Shown here in pieces: positions 1 through 12,600 of a DNA stretch of 64,000 nt. Origin of the DNA: Zoroaster sp. YZ-2022 (lineage: Eukaryota > Echinodermata > Asteroidea > Forcipulatida > Zoroasteridae); contig CM055828.1 in NCBI GenBank assembly GCA_029582265.1, positions 13,861,777-13,925,776 of the forward strand, given 5' to 3'. Below the pieces are notes generated by a model that was not told the DNA's origin, ran no database searches, and worked only from the letters and a program-made list of their open reading frames with translations. Each line of letters begins with the position of its first letter. Within the stretch, counting starts at the first letter, position 1. The translations under genes were made by a program, and so were the position numbers.

Positions 1-129
1 ACATGGGTGTGCTTACACCTGCATTATACCATTGTTCGTTTAAAATAAAGTACAAATAAAAATACTTTATTTCACACACACAAACGAATGTTGGCCGATT
101 TTTTTTATATTTTTTTTATTTATTTTTTT

Positions 130-605
130 TAAATTTCACGAGGTGTTCGCGCTGTCTCACGAACACCTCTTGAAATTGCTCTTTTTAGGTGTTCTTGAAA
201 TTGTTCGGTTTTTTTTTTTTTAGGTGTTCATGCGACAGCACGAACACCTTGAATTTTTTTTTTTTTCTTTTTTCTTCTCCTTCTCAATGAGACTTCTCGA
301 ACAAAAAAACATAGTTCCAAAGATCACAGAGCCTTCAAACTTGACATATATTTAGACCATAACATGTAGTTGTGAATAACGTTATGACATATAGTTTCAG
401 GTAAAGTTGTGACGTTGTGGTGACGTCATCAGATATCGAAATACACTAAAATCCAATTTTAATATTTAAAAAAATCATATCTCATGAACCACAAAAGATA
501 TTTACACAATCTTTGCATCATCTTACAGATCTTGAATTGTGTGACATTTCGTACACAGACATGACCCAATCTGACCTCCCCTTCCGGTCGAAACCGGAAG
601 TTTAA
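130..605 (-). repeat. Repeat family H, copy 1 (hairpin end AGGTGTTCG...CGAACACCT)
   Basis: Read on the minus strand it begins at CTTCCGGTTTCGACCGGAAG, runs through a stretch shared with 26390-26640 and 36160-36470 (GATGCAAAGATTGTG, GGTTCATGAGATA, GATGACGTCA) and ends near 140-167 in a short palindrome. A second, incomplete hairpin lies at 221-249. No protein is encoded. The class is unknown to me. Confidence 0.7.
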
Positions 606-1327
606 ATGAAAAAAAATAATCTGCAGTCTGCAGCCAACATGATATAGTAATTTGGGTGTGCCTTCCATGGACAAAATTACTATTGACATGTGACCTTTTA
701 AAAAATGTGACTGATGACCAAAAAATATCAAGGGATCTGTCCAGACTGGGTTTGTTTCCGTGTGTCCAGACCACGTCGGGGGTACGGCCGTGTGACGTAC
801 ATGGTCAACGATGACTTCACAACATGCTGTGTTGATGCAACAGTGACCATGCGTATTTGTTTTACCTATGTGCAACCGTACATGCAACTTTATTTACCAG
901 CAATCCGTAAGGATTTTATCCGCAATGCCTAAAATTCTATGTGCATGCAATATTTTTCTGCTGATGAATTAACTATGGGCAAAATTTCCGAAATGGAAAA
1001 CAGGCAACAACCTTCGCACATGTTTATTTTTCTTCTTGCTGAGTTTGGGGGTTGGAACATTGAGCAATTGAGCCACCCCTATACACAATAGTACCGTGTT
1101 CAGTTCACATGTGCACCTTCATACGATCACTACGGCCGTATTCAAAGAAATCTAGAAAGTTACTAACTTTGTTTTATAATAAAAGTTTTTGAAAAATTAA
1201 TAAAATGAGCATTCATTTATATATGTAGTGGTGAGATTTAGAATCATTTCGGCACACAATATGATTGCACTTTTAATAATCAAGCTTGATCATACCACAA
1301 AGTACATGTACATGTAACGTTACAATT
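606..1327. other. No gene seen
   Basis: Non-coding sequence between two repeats. Short open frames here overlap a repeat edge and have no recognisable motif. Confidence 0.5.
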
Positions 1328-2557
1328 GCAGAGATGCCAACATACACGATTTGGGCATAGCAAATACGATTTTGAGCTGTGAATACGACTCTACGGTAAT
1401 ACTTCATTGAAATACGCTAAACAAGCTGCCCCAGTATAATTGTATATAGTTACAATACAAGCAAACAATGAATGAACTATTAAGAGGAAATAAAAATGAT
1501 GAAAAATTAAAAAATTAAAAAACAAAACAAAAAAAACAACCTTTTAAATGTAAACCGCAGTGGTGGTAAAAAGCGACGATAGCGGGATTAGCGGCGAATT
1601 CACACGATTACATGTATGTACGTATCACAAGCGCGAGCGCGCTGGATTTGACTGCCTATACACCTACCACATGTACCCTGTACATTTGTACATTATTTGC
1701 AAGATCGTACCCATTGATCTCTATTTATAATGGGGAATAATGAGCATACCCGTGGGGAATGAGGTTGTCTGTGAGGTAGCTTGTGTGTACACACGCGCAT
1801 AATTGTGCTCGCGCACGTGCATTACCTTTTAATTTCTCGAAGCTTAAAAAAGAAGGCCGGAACAATGGAAGCTCCTAAGAAAAAAAGCAGACTTTCTGAA
1901 CAAAAATACATGTACCTTCCGGAATATACAACTGAATGGCCTGTTATTGTGAGATCTAAGCTTGACAGTTTCCATGCATTCTGCATTCTTTGCAAGTGCA
2001 ACTTCAGTGTCAGGCATGCAGGCAAATACGACGTCACCAAGCATATAAACACTGTCAAACACAAATCCTACCAGACGGCTGTCGAGTCAACAAAACCCAT
2101 TGCCAGGTTTTTCACTCCAGCTCAAGATACCAGCATTATTAACGCTGAAGTGTTATGTGTCGAGCTAAGGCTATCAATTTGTTATTTGCCTTCGAGACAC
2201 CAAGAAAGAGAACAGTTAGTATTATAATCAAAATTTCTAACGTGACTGATGCATGGATTACTAATTCGGAAGATCATTATTGTGAGCTTTTTAAGATAAG
2301 ATACGTCTAGCAAGTAGCATTGTTATAATTTCATAATTTTTTCATTGAGTATTTCCCTCCCATTTACTCTTCCCCCGGTCCCACTACCGCCAGCGGGGTT
2401 CACACCGAGTGCGGCGCTGATGCCTGGATCACTTGCGCAAATTCCGGACATTGCCCAAAATCCGGACATGCATTTTTTAGCGTTAGATTTTTGCAATATT
2501 TTTTTTTTCAATAGCCAGTTGCTACTCTTTTTTGAAATTCAATGTTGGCATCTCTGC
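1328..2557. mobile_element. Deleted hAT-type element with BED-like zinc finger
   Basis: Terminal inverted repeats GCAGAGATGCCAACAT (1328) and its complement (ending 2557) bound about 1.23 kb. Inside, 1865-2170 (+) encodes an N-terminal lysine-rich stretch followed by FHAFCILCKCNFSVRHAGKY and HINTVKHKSYQ, a C2H2/BED-like finger as at the N-terminus of hAT-type transposases. No catalytic domain follows, so this is an internally deleted copy. An obvious 8-bp target duplication is not seen. Confidence 0.6.
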
Positions 2558-3517
2558 ACTTGGCGAAATTCACTTTGAAAAGCACCCGAACACGTCGCAG
2601 TCGGTAATTTGTTTTCGTAATATTGCCTCTGCTTTAGCGATCGATATAATAATGTAAACAAACAAAAAATAGATGGATGACTAATTACTTTCATGAATGG
2701 CTGCAATTTGGCGAAAATAATGAAGAAACGTGTGAATTTTTTACCACCTGTGGCTCAATTTCGAGGCACTAAAGATTATTATTTCTGGTAAAATTTGGAG
2801 ATTCATATTATGAACTAAACAACAGTAAAGCTTTGAAAAACAACACCTGTACCTGTGCACACTACATACTGTAATTTTAAGCATTTTAAATTTGCTATAC
2901 AAAATTCACAGATTGCTATACAAAAAATTATTTTGCTATGCAAATTCATTTTTTGCATCGCAGTTTTGCGATGCAAAATTTTTGAACGAAATCGTTCCCT
3001 GAGTACAGGTACATATTTCACCAAGAGGTTTTACTTTAATAAAAACAACACAGTAAAGAAAAGATCGATTTAAGTATGGTATCCTCTGTATCCTCTTTCA
3101 ATTCTGTTACCATTTGCAGTACTTACATGTATTTGTGCACCACTGGGGGCATGTTTTCAACAAAAATTAAAACGGGTATCCGGGTATCTGAAGTTTCCTG
3201 ATTTCGGGTATCTGGTTCCAAAAATATCCGAAAACGCACAGGATGTTTGTACACTGTAATAATTCTAGGATTGAGAGTGAGCACTTTAAACGGAAGTCTC
3301 TACGATGTCTGTGACCTCTTAAATCTGAAGATAAACCATTTTGAGTTGAACCACAAGCTGTCTGAACATAGCCAATTTAAGAAAATGTGTATAATAATTA
3401 CAACAAATAAATAGTGAACATAGTGTGGTAAAGCTGCCACTTATTCATACATGTATCACTAATTACATGTCACCCACATGATTGCTTCATTTTTTCACCA
3501 CTTATTTTTTTATATAG
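2558..3517. other. No gene seen; short motif-rich patches
   Basis: AT-rich sequence. 2888-2975 repeats TTTGC(T/A)AT(A/G)CAAA-like words and 3172-3232 repeats GGGTATCYG words, which may be remnants of inverted-repeat elements. No upstream NAGS exon was recognised. Confidence 0.45.
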
Positions 3518-3696
3518 AATAGTCGTCATGAGGTCACAACAGAAACCATGGTAATGGTAAACTTTCTTGAAGCAAGCGGGGCACCATCACATCCTATATT
3601 TTCTGGTAGTAATGTCCTTAGAGCTGAAAATATTGGAGGCAGCACACAGGGAAGGGTTACCAGTGTCAATAGGGAGGCACTAGAGTGGTGTATCAG
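3518..3696 (+). CDS. NAGS: NAGS exon a
   Basis: Acceptor TATATAG before AAT, donor ATCAG/GTTTGT; enters in phase 0 and leaves in phase 2 (179 nt). It encodes the kinase-like segment with FLEASGAPSHPIFSG and ends at EALEWCI. It is the first recognisable exon; the real start codon lies further 5', so the ATG pair at 3548 and 3554 is internal. Confidence 0.88.
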
Positions 3697-6600
3697 GTTT
3701 GTGACTATCCTTGTACAATGTTACATACATGCATTTAGATCATTCATTGTAGTCCAGAAAGTTGAACATACACCATCGCTTTCAATTTCAACTGCAAGTG
3801 TAAACATCATAGTTACTCCTTGTTCATTAAAAATCAAGATGAGAAATAAAAGTAGGATAACCAACTCAAATACAAAATATCAATCAACAGAGCAACAACC
3901 CATATAAACAACTCTGTCATTTGAGAAACAAAATGCAGCCCAGCCTACCCTAGCCCCACACATTCATCCTATAGATGCAGATTTTGACTTGACTTAACTT
4001 TGACAGAATAGAAACCAATTATCTTATAAGAATCAACTGCAGCAATTGCTCCCCTCATCGGTTTAGTGAATTAGACTTACATGCATATTCTGATGGCTGA
4101 GTCATCAGAATATGGGTTCGAATCTTGGCCGCAACTACATGTATATGGTCATTGAGCAAGACACTTGACTTCACATATAAAGTATATTTACAGACATTTT
4201 ACCAAAAGCTTATTGTGTATACTGACTTTAATTGTCACTTTAACTCAATGCAGAACCTTTAACTCAATGTAGAACCTTTCCCACAATGCAGAACCTTTAA
4301 CTCAATGCAGAACCTTTAACTCAATGTAGAACCTTTCCCACAATGCAGAACCTTTAACTCAATGCAGAACCTTTAACTCAATGCAGAACCTTTAACTCAA
4401 TGCAGAACCTTTAACTCAATGTAGAACCTTTAACTCAATGCAGAACCTTTAACTCAATGCAGAACCTTTAACTCAATGCAGAACCTTTAACTCAATGCAG
4501 AACCTTTAACTCAATGCAGAACCTTTAACTCAATGCAGAACCTTTAACTCAATGTAGAACCTTTAACTCAATGCAGAACCTTTAACTCAATGCAGAACCT
4601 TTAACTCAATGCAGAACCTTTAACTCAATGCAGAACCTTTAACTCAATGCAGAACCTTTAACTCAATGCAGAACCTTTAACTCAATGCAGAACCTTTAAC
4701 TCAATGCAGAACCTTTAACTCAATGTAGAACCTTTAACTCAATGTAGAACCTTTAACTCAATGCAGAACCTTTAACTCAATGTAGAACCTTTAACTCAAT
4801 GTAGAACCTTTAACTCAATGCAGAACCTTTAACTCAATGCAGAACCTTTAACTCAATGCAGAACCTTTAACTCAATGCAGAACCTTTAACTCAATGCAGA
4901 ACCTTTAACTCAATGCAGAACCTTTAACTCAATGCAGAACCTTTAACTCAATGCAGAACCTTTAACTCAATGCAGAACCTTTAACTCAATGCAGAACCTT
5001 TAACTCAATGCAGAACCTTTAACTCAATGCAGAACCTTTAACTCAATGCAGAACCTTTAACTCAATGCAGAACCTTTAACTCAATGCAGAACCTTTAACT
5101 CAATGCAGAACCTTTAACTCAATGCAGAACCTTTAACTCAATGCAGAACCTTTAACTCAATGCAGAACCTTTAACTCAATGCAGAACCTTTAACTCAATG
5201 CAGAACCTTTAACTCAATGCAGAACCTTTAACTCAATGCAGAACCTTTAACTCAATGCAGAACCTTTAACTCAATAGAACCTTTAACTCAATGCAGAACC
5301 TTTAACTCAATGCAGAACCTTTAACTCAATGCAGAACCTTTAACTCAATGCAGAACCTTTAACTCAATGCAGAACCTTTAACTCAATGCAGAACCTTTAA
5401 CTCAATGCAGAACCTTTAACTCAATGTAGAACCTTTAACTCAATGTAGAACCTTTAACTCAATGCAGAACCTTTAACTCAATGTAGAACCTTTAACTCAA
5501 TGCAGAACCTTTAACTCAATGCAGAACCTTTAACTCAATGCAGAACCTTTAACTCAATGCAGAACCTTTAACTCAATGCAGAACCTTTAACTCAATGCAG
5601 AACCTTTAACTCAATGTAGAACCTTTAACTCAATGCAGAACCTTTAACTCAATGCAGAACCTTTAACTCAATGCAGAACCTTTAACTCAATGCAGAACCT
5701 TTAACTCAATGCAGAACCTTTAACTCAATGCAGAACCTTTAACTCAATGCAGAACCTTTAACTCAATGCAGAACCTTTAACTCAATGCAGAACCTTTAAC
5801 TCAATGCAGAACCTTTAACTCAATGCAGAACCTTTAACTCAATGCAGAACCTTTAACTCAATGCAGAACCTTTAACTCAATGCAGAACCTTTAACTCAAT
5901 GCAGAACCTTTAACTCAATGCAGAACCTTTAACTCAATGCAGAACCTTTAACTCAATGCAGAACCTTTAACTCAATGCAGAACCTTTAACTCAATGCAGA
6001 ACCTTTAACTCAATGCAGAACCTTTAACTCAATGCAGAACCTTTAACTCAATGCAGAACCTTTAACTCAATGCAGAACCTTTAACTCAATGCAGAACCTT
6101 TAACTCAATGCAGAACCTTTAACTCAATGCAGAACCTTTAACTCAATGCAGAGCCTTTAACTCAATGCAGAGCCTTTAACTCAATGCAGAGCCTTTAACT
6201 CAATGCAGAGCCTTTAACTCAATGCAGAGCCTTTAACTCAATGCAGAACCTTTAACTCAATGCAGAACCTTTAACTCAATGCAGAACCTTTAACTCAATG
6301 CAGAACCTTTAACTCAATGCAAAGTCTTTATTATTTCAATTGTATACAGTTCTGGACATATACCTGTGCTCAGCTCTATAGGAGAAACAGATAATTCACA
6401 GCTAGTCAGCATAGATGCAGCACATGCAACAGCTGAAGTAGCAAAAGCAGTTCAGGCTATGAAAGTACTGTTCTTGAACACAACAGGAGGTTTACGAGAC
6501 CGTTCTGGACGGGTAAAGCTATGTTTATTCATTATCAACATGCATGTAAATGGATGATTGCTCTCTGCCTTACTTAATGTCCATGCTGCCCCACCGGATG

Positions 6601-9600
6601 CCTTGCCTGCTGTCCCATGGGATGCCTTGCCTGCTGTCCGCCTTGCCTTTTCATTATCGTAATAGTGGGATATTTGTTGCATTATTCAATAAAGTCAGAA
6701 TATCTCCCAAGCTTTTTTTTTGACATGTTAAAAGATATATCAATAGGCATGATACATGTACATGTATTATGAATATAAAGCCAATCTAAAGATTTTCCCC
6801 CTCAAAATATTGAAATTTGTTTTTGTATATAAATTATTTAGTAATCAGCATTGCAGCATTGTTTGCCACCAGGATCTAGTTGTGAGAGCGAGGGACAAGG
6901 TAGGCCTGTTGTCCCATATGCAAGGCATACTACAGTAGGGGACAGCAAGCAAGGCTTCAAAAAGAAGACACTACATGTACATTTGCAGGAAATGTTCTGT
7001 ATACAACATGTAAATGATAATGATAAGAGTATGTTTTTTGAACAAATATATTTAGATTATACAGGAGGTTCACATACCAGCTGATCTAGATGCCTTGATT
7101 AGGCAATCATGCAGTAGCCGGGATTATCATACCAAGAGACTAGTCTCAGATCTTATAGCTAATCTCCCTCCATTATCAAGTGTTGTCATCACTTCAGCCA
7201 GGACCATTCTCACTGAGTTATTTACTCATCATGGTTAGTTTGAACAATCTACATGTAGCTATGTAGTTAAATTATAGTTAAGCATACATGTATTTGCACA
7301 AGTTGTTGTTACACATGGTTGCCAAAAAGAAAAAGAAGAAGAAAAAATAAAAACAAAAGCTTAGACCAGTAACCACACTTATTTTTTGGCCTAAGCCATT
7401 CTTTAACATTTAATTTTATTATTTTGTTTCACAAATTGTAAATTGGTAATTTGTAGACATTCTGGATGAAATTATTAGCTTATGACACAATCTTTTCATA
7501 ATTGTTTTAAATGTTCTCTCTTATAGCCATGGTAATTGTATTTGAATGTTGTCCTTGCACAATTTAAATTTCTTTGTGTGTAAATTATGTGTGGTTCCAT
7601 CATGTTGGAAAGTAAGCAAAGTGTAATAATTATTATACAATTAATTACAAACAACACAGTTCTCCAACAAATAACAGGTTGGTTTATGGTACAATGATAT
7701 GAGCTCAATTGGTATTCAGGTTTTTGCTTACAATTTTGGACCAAAAAACACCATATATTTGTACTTTTTGTATGAAGTATAAAAAGAAAAACGTTGAAGG
7801 ATTATCTTGTGTCATAACAATCTTTCCACCAAGTATATGTTTACTTTAATCTCTTAATTTGACAATTACCAACATTCTAAGCTGAGCCTGTACAATTAAA
7901 CACAATATATAATTAAAGCTGTTGATTGATTTTGGTTTATGTTGCATTGGAATGTATTAGGCTCTGGCACTATGTTCAAGAAAACTGAGCGAATCTTAAA
8001 ATACAAGAACTTGGAGGATGTGGATCTTGAGAGACTGAAGAAACTTATAACAAGGTAATAATAACTAGCCAGAATTTATCAGTTCTACAAGTAAACATTA
8101 CTTACCAAGTACTAGTAGGTGATGTGTTTGGTCATCCAGTCATTTGTCTTCATGGAAAATCCAATAAGTTTGTCTAATTGACATTGGACCTAATAATAAT
8201 CATAAGATTTATATAGCGCATTTTCTAAGGGGTACAATGCGCTGTAGGACAACTCCAGAAAAACAATAAAATGCAACAACCATGAAAAAAGTGAATTAGC
8301 ATGTAGATGAAAACGGATGTGTTTATAGTTTACCTTTAATTTGATTGAGTGAATTGATGCTACGGATGGTGAATGATAAAGAATTCAAGGATCTGGGACC
8401 GGCAGCTGAGAATGCCCGGTCTCCAGCTTTTTTGAAGGTGCGTGGGATATGTAAATTACGGCTGGAGGAAAGACCACTATGGCCAGGCATGTTTAAATTA
8501 AGTGATTCTGTTATGTACATTATGTGGGTTGTGTATTCGACAGTACTTTGTGCATGTTAAAGGATGTTTTGAATTAAATGCATTGTCTGATGAGTAACCA
8601 GTGTAATGGTTGAAGAAGTGGTGAGACGTGTGTGTATTTGGGTTGGGAAAATGATACAAGCAGCGTTGTTTTGAAGCTTTTGTAACTGATCAATATCAGA
8701 CTGCTTTAAATCATTGAGGAGCGAGTTGCAATAATCTAGTCTTGTCAGCACAAACTCTGTTTATTTCAATGTATTTTCAAATCTTGGAGATATTCCTTAT
8801 GTGATAGTTGATTGATTTGTCATGGCACCGTCGAATGTAACACCTAGAGTTCTGATTGTTCATACTGGTTTGATTGTTTTATTATCAGTACTTAGAGTTA
8901 GGCTGTTAAAGCGTTTATGATAATGTGGAGATGAAAAATTCAGCTTAGAATTTGTTTGTGATCATCCAGGTCTGAACATGATTTATTTTGACAATCTGAA
9001 TAGAGCACATGTTGGATCATTGGGAATGGAAGGGTAAAAATCAACGTATATGTGAATGTCGTCAGCGTATACATGTATGTGATATTTGACATTGTGTTGG
9101 GAAAAAATATCACTGACCGGGCTTAAGTACATATTGAAAGCGAGGTGGCCAATGACGAACCCCTGGGGAACTCCAAAGTGGATGGTAATCACGTCCGAGT
9201 TAGCCCCGGCAATATTATCATAACTTTCTATTTTGAAAGTATGAGGAAAACCACCTACATGTACATGTAAGGGCAGTTTCTCTTATGCCAAATTGGTTTG
9301 GAAGGTGATGCAACATTATACCTTGGTCAAGAGTGTCAATGCAGAAGATAAATCTAGTAAAACTAAAAACATGGCTCTATTATTGTCTCCAGTCTTGAGA
9401 ATGTCATTCTGTACACACAGCAGTGCAGTCTTGGTGCTATGGCCAGCTTTGTAGGCAAATTGAAGGGGATCTGCAAGGAGATGATTATTGATCTTTAAAT
9501 TGTATGCAGATGACTATTTCAATGAATTTAACCAGGTAGTGGAGGTTAGACACCGGACGGTAGTTTTTGCATTATCTTTGTCAAGTGACAGCTTCTTTAA

Positions 9601-12600
9601 TATTGGCGTAATCACACCTACCCGAGCTGGCAAGATTTGGTGGTGGACTGATTTATGACCTTTAGTAGATCATCATCAGTGATAGTAGATTATCATCAGT
9701 GATAGTAGATCATCATCAGTGATAGTAGATCATCATCAGTGATAGTAGATTATCATCAGTGATAGTAGATCATCATCAGTGATAGTAGATCATCATCAGT
9801 GATAGTAGATCATCATCAGTGATAGTAGATCATCATCAGTGATAGTAGATTATCATCAGTGATAGTAGATTATCATCAGTGATAGTAGATTATCATCAGT
9901 AAAATATATGCAGATACAGAAGACATTTGCACTAGTATGCAAAGCCAAATCACCCCCACACAAATAACGCAGTATCTATCCCACTGCGGAGCAATTTAAA
10001 CCCTGAGGATGAGGTACCAGGCCATTCACAAACCACTGATCTCTATACTAACTCGCTTTGAAAAACCGAGACTCATGCATAGCAGACGTGCTGTCTAGCA
10101 CCCATAGCATGGCAGTTATGTAAGCATACGCGACATGTAAAACATTATAATCACTTAAAAAAAGCCATTTTCTAAAGGTGATTTATTCGTGTTCATTTTT
10201 TCCAATTACTATTTTGAAAATGTAAGTACTGACAGTTAAACATCGAGAATGAAACAAGGAAAGAAGCACACAGATGACACTAAATTCACTGTGTTTTTTT
10301 TCAAACATGTTTGTTCCACCAATCAAATATGTGAGTTTTTTAAATTGTGATGTACAGGCTGACTTATTTTACATGTAAAATAAACATTGTTGTACTTGCT
10401 ATAGATTGATTTCACAAAGGGAGCTTAACATCATCTGTATTGCTCAGTAGTCTCTTCTCATACATGTATGTCTTGCAGAATGTTGGATTCTCACTGTATA
10501 ATTGAGCTATTTGTCTTATCTTTGGTTGTGTGTAGGTCCTTTGGTAGGGTTCTTAAGGATAACTACTTCAAAGACCTTGAGGATAGACTTCATACTATCT
10601 ACCTGTCTGAGGGATATAGTGCAGTTGCTATAATAACTCAAGAGGCAGGAGTCAGTATACCATATCTTGACAAGTTCTCAATCATTCTCCAGAGACAGGT
10701 AAGAATACCACTGAAAATGTCCTTAAAATGGCATTACATGTACATTTCCACTATTTCTAATAACAAGTGCCCATTTCTGCCTTGTCATATTATCAATTCT
10801 GTCTATCACAATGGGATAGTACACATACTTGGACAAATCCAAATAGAGTGTGTTGAACATGGACATTATATTGTTGTCTTATGTGGCACACAACTTCTGA
10901 AGATGACCAGAGCATAATGGTCTAAACATCAAGTTAAACCCACTGGTTCTTTTCAGAAATCACAAGTTTTTTTTATTAATACATGGTATCAGCGCAAACC
11001 ATTTGTTGAGCAAATCTGGATTGTGAGTGACTAGACATTTATTTTTTCATTAGCTTATACACTTTGCTGATTTACCTGACCTCTATCCACAAAGCTCATG
11101 ATATAGACACTTGATACCAGCTCCCAATGCCAGGCTTCATGTACATTGACATTAGGTCATATGCATTCACTCACACGCATGAACTATGTGCAAGTGATAC
11201 GTTGACGGCACCCAGCATACCTACTCCCAACAAGTGAAAACTAGATGCGTGTAGTACATGTATCTAGAGCCTGTTCTAGAGCCTGTCTAGCACACGATGT
11301 GTGTTCCACCAATCAAATGACAAAGATCTGTGTCCGTGTTATATAAAATGTCCTACAATCCATTCACTAAATGGATACACATACTAACAAGAATATATAT
11401 GATGTCATTTAAATGGGTTAAACAAAGTAAGCAATAAAAATTGCTTCATACTGACTGGCTCTATGAAATTGGGCCCAGGTTGGAAGTTAAATTATTCAAT
11501 CATTATTTTTACTATGATGTACCGTGTGTCTAATTGAAGTTGTCCTATGGGTGCTATTCCAACCCATTACCACCATCCTAGAAGTTGAGGCCCTGTTCCC
11601 AAGACCATGCATCAAATAAGGTTTTTTGTTACCTTTGTGTCAACAAAATGGTGTATGTGTTGTAATAGTCCATCTGTTGTTTTAATTAATGACTCACCAA
11701 GTTGATATTGATTGGCAAATACAGGGAGAAGGAACCAGTGACATGTTATGGAATTGTGTTAGAAGGGATTTTCCAAGTCTTTTCTGGCGATCCAAAATCT
11801 CCAATAATGTGAATGCATGGTAAGTAGTCAACTTCTTCCCTTAACATATTTCATATGGGAGCTAAATACTAATAACACTAATTGACCAAAATGCATGGCC
11901 AATTATCTTGCAGTTTCGTGACGCATACCAAGCATGAGCATTTTCTTTATTTAGATATGAGAAGAAAAATACAATAAACAACATACCATAAATCCACAAT
12001 CGATCTTTTTGCCAGTTTTCTTGTAATAAAGACATTTAACTGCCATATTTTCTGCATATCGTGTAAGGCTGGGCAATATATTACCTCATCAATGGCCAGT
12101 CAACGTTGCCTTTATAAGACCACATGGCAAGAGTGGTGGTAATTGGTAAATCAACCAACAACTGGGGCTGTTACGCGCATGAGGTCATGACCTGCATAGA
12201 TACAACATCAACAATGGATGCCCTGTCTGGTGTGTGTCATCTGCAGGCAATGTGTCTAAAAAACAATGCATTATCCCTGTGTCTGGCGTGTATTCCAAGT
12301 TTATGTCATTTTCTGAAAAGAGCTGGAAAAGTTTCTTGTACATGTATGTGGAAGTAGGTTGAAGAAAATAGATGGTTCATTTGAGTCTGACATCGTCAGA
12401 AAAGCGGAGGTATGTCTGGGACTGGAGCGCGCGCGCCATCGCCACGTCGCCGGTGATGGCAATACAACTCTTGGAATCACTCACAGGTAATGTAGTATTT
12501 ACTTTTTAAAATGAATTGGAAAATTATCGGGACCTGATCAGATTATATTTTTACCCATTCTTTTTTGTTGTCTAAAATAGCTGGACTCTGTTGAAAAACT

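Noticed and set aside
1781..2227. Zinc-finger frame at 1865-2170 as an upstream NAGS exon
   Set aside because: It encodes a BED-like finger within terminal inverted repeats and has no similarity to the NAGS N-terminus.
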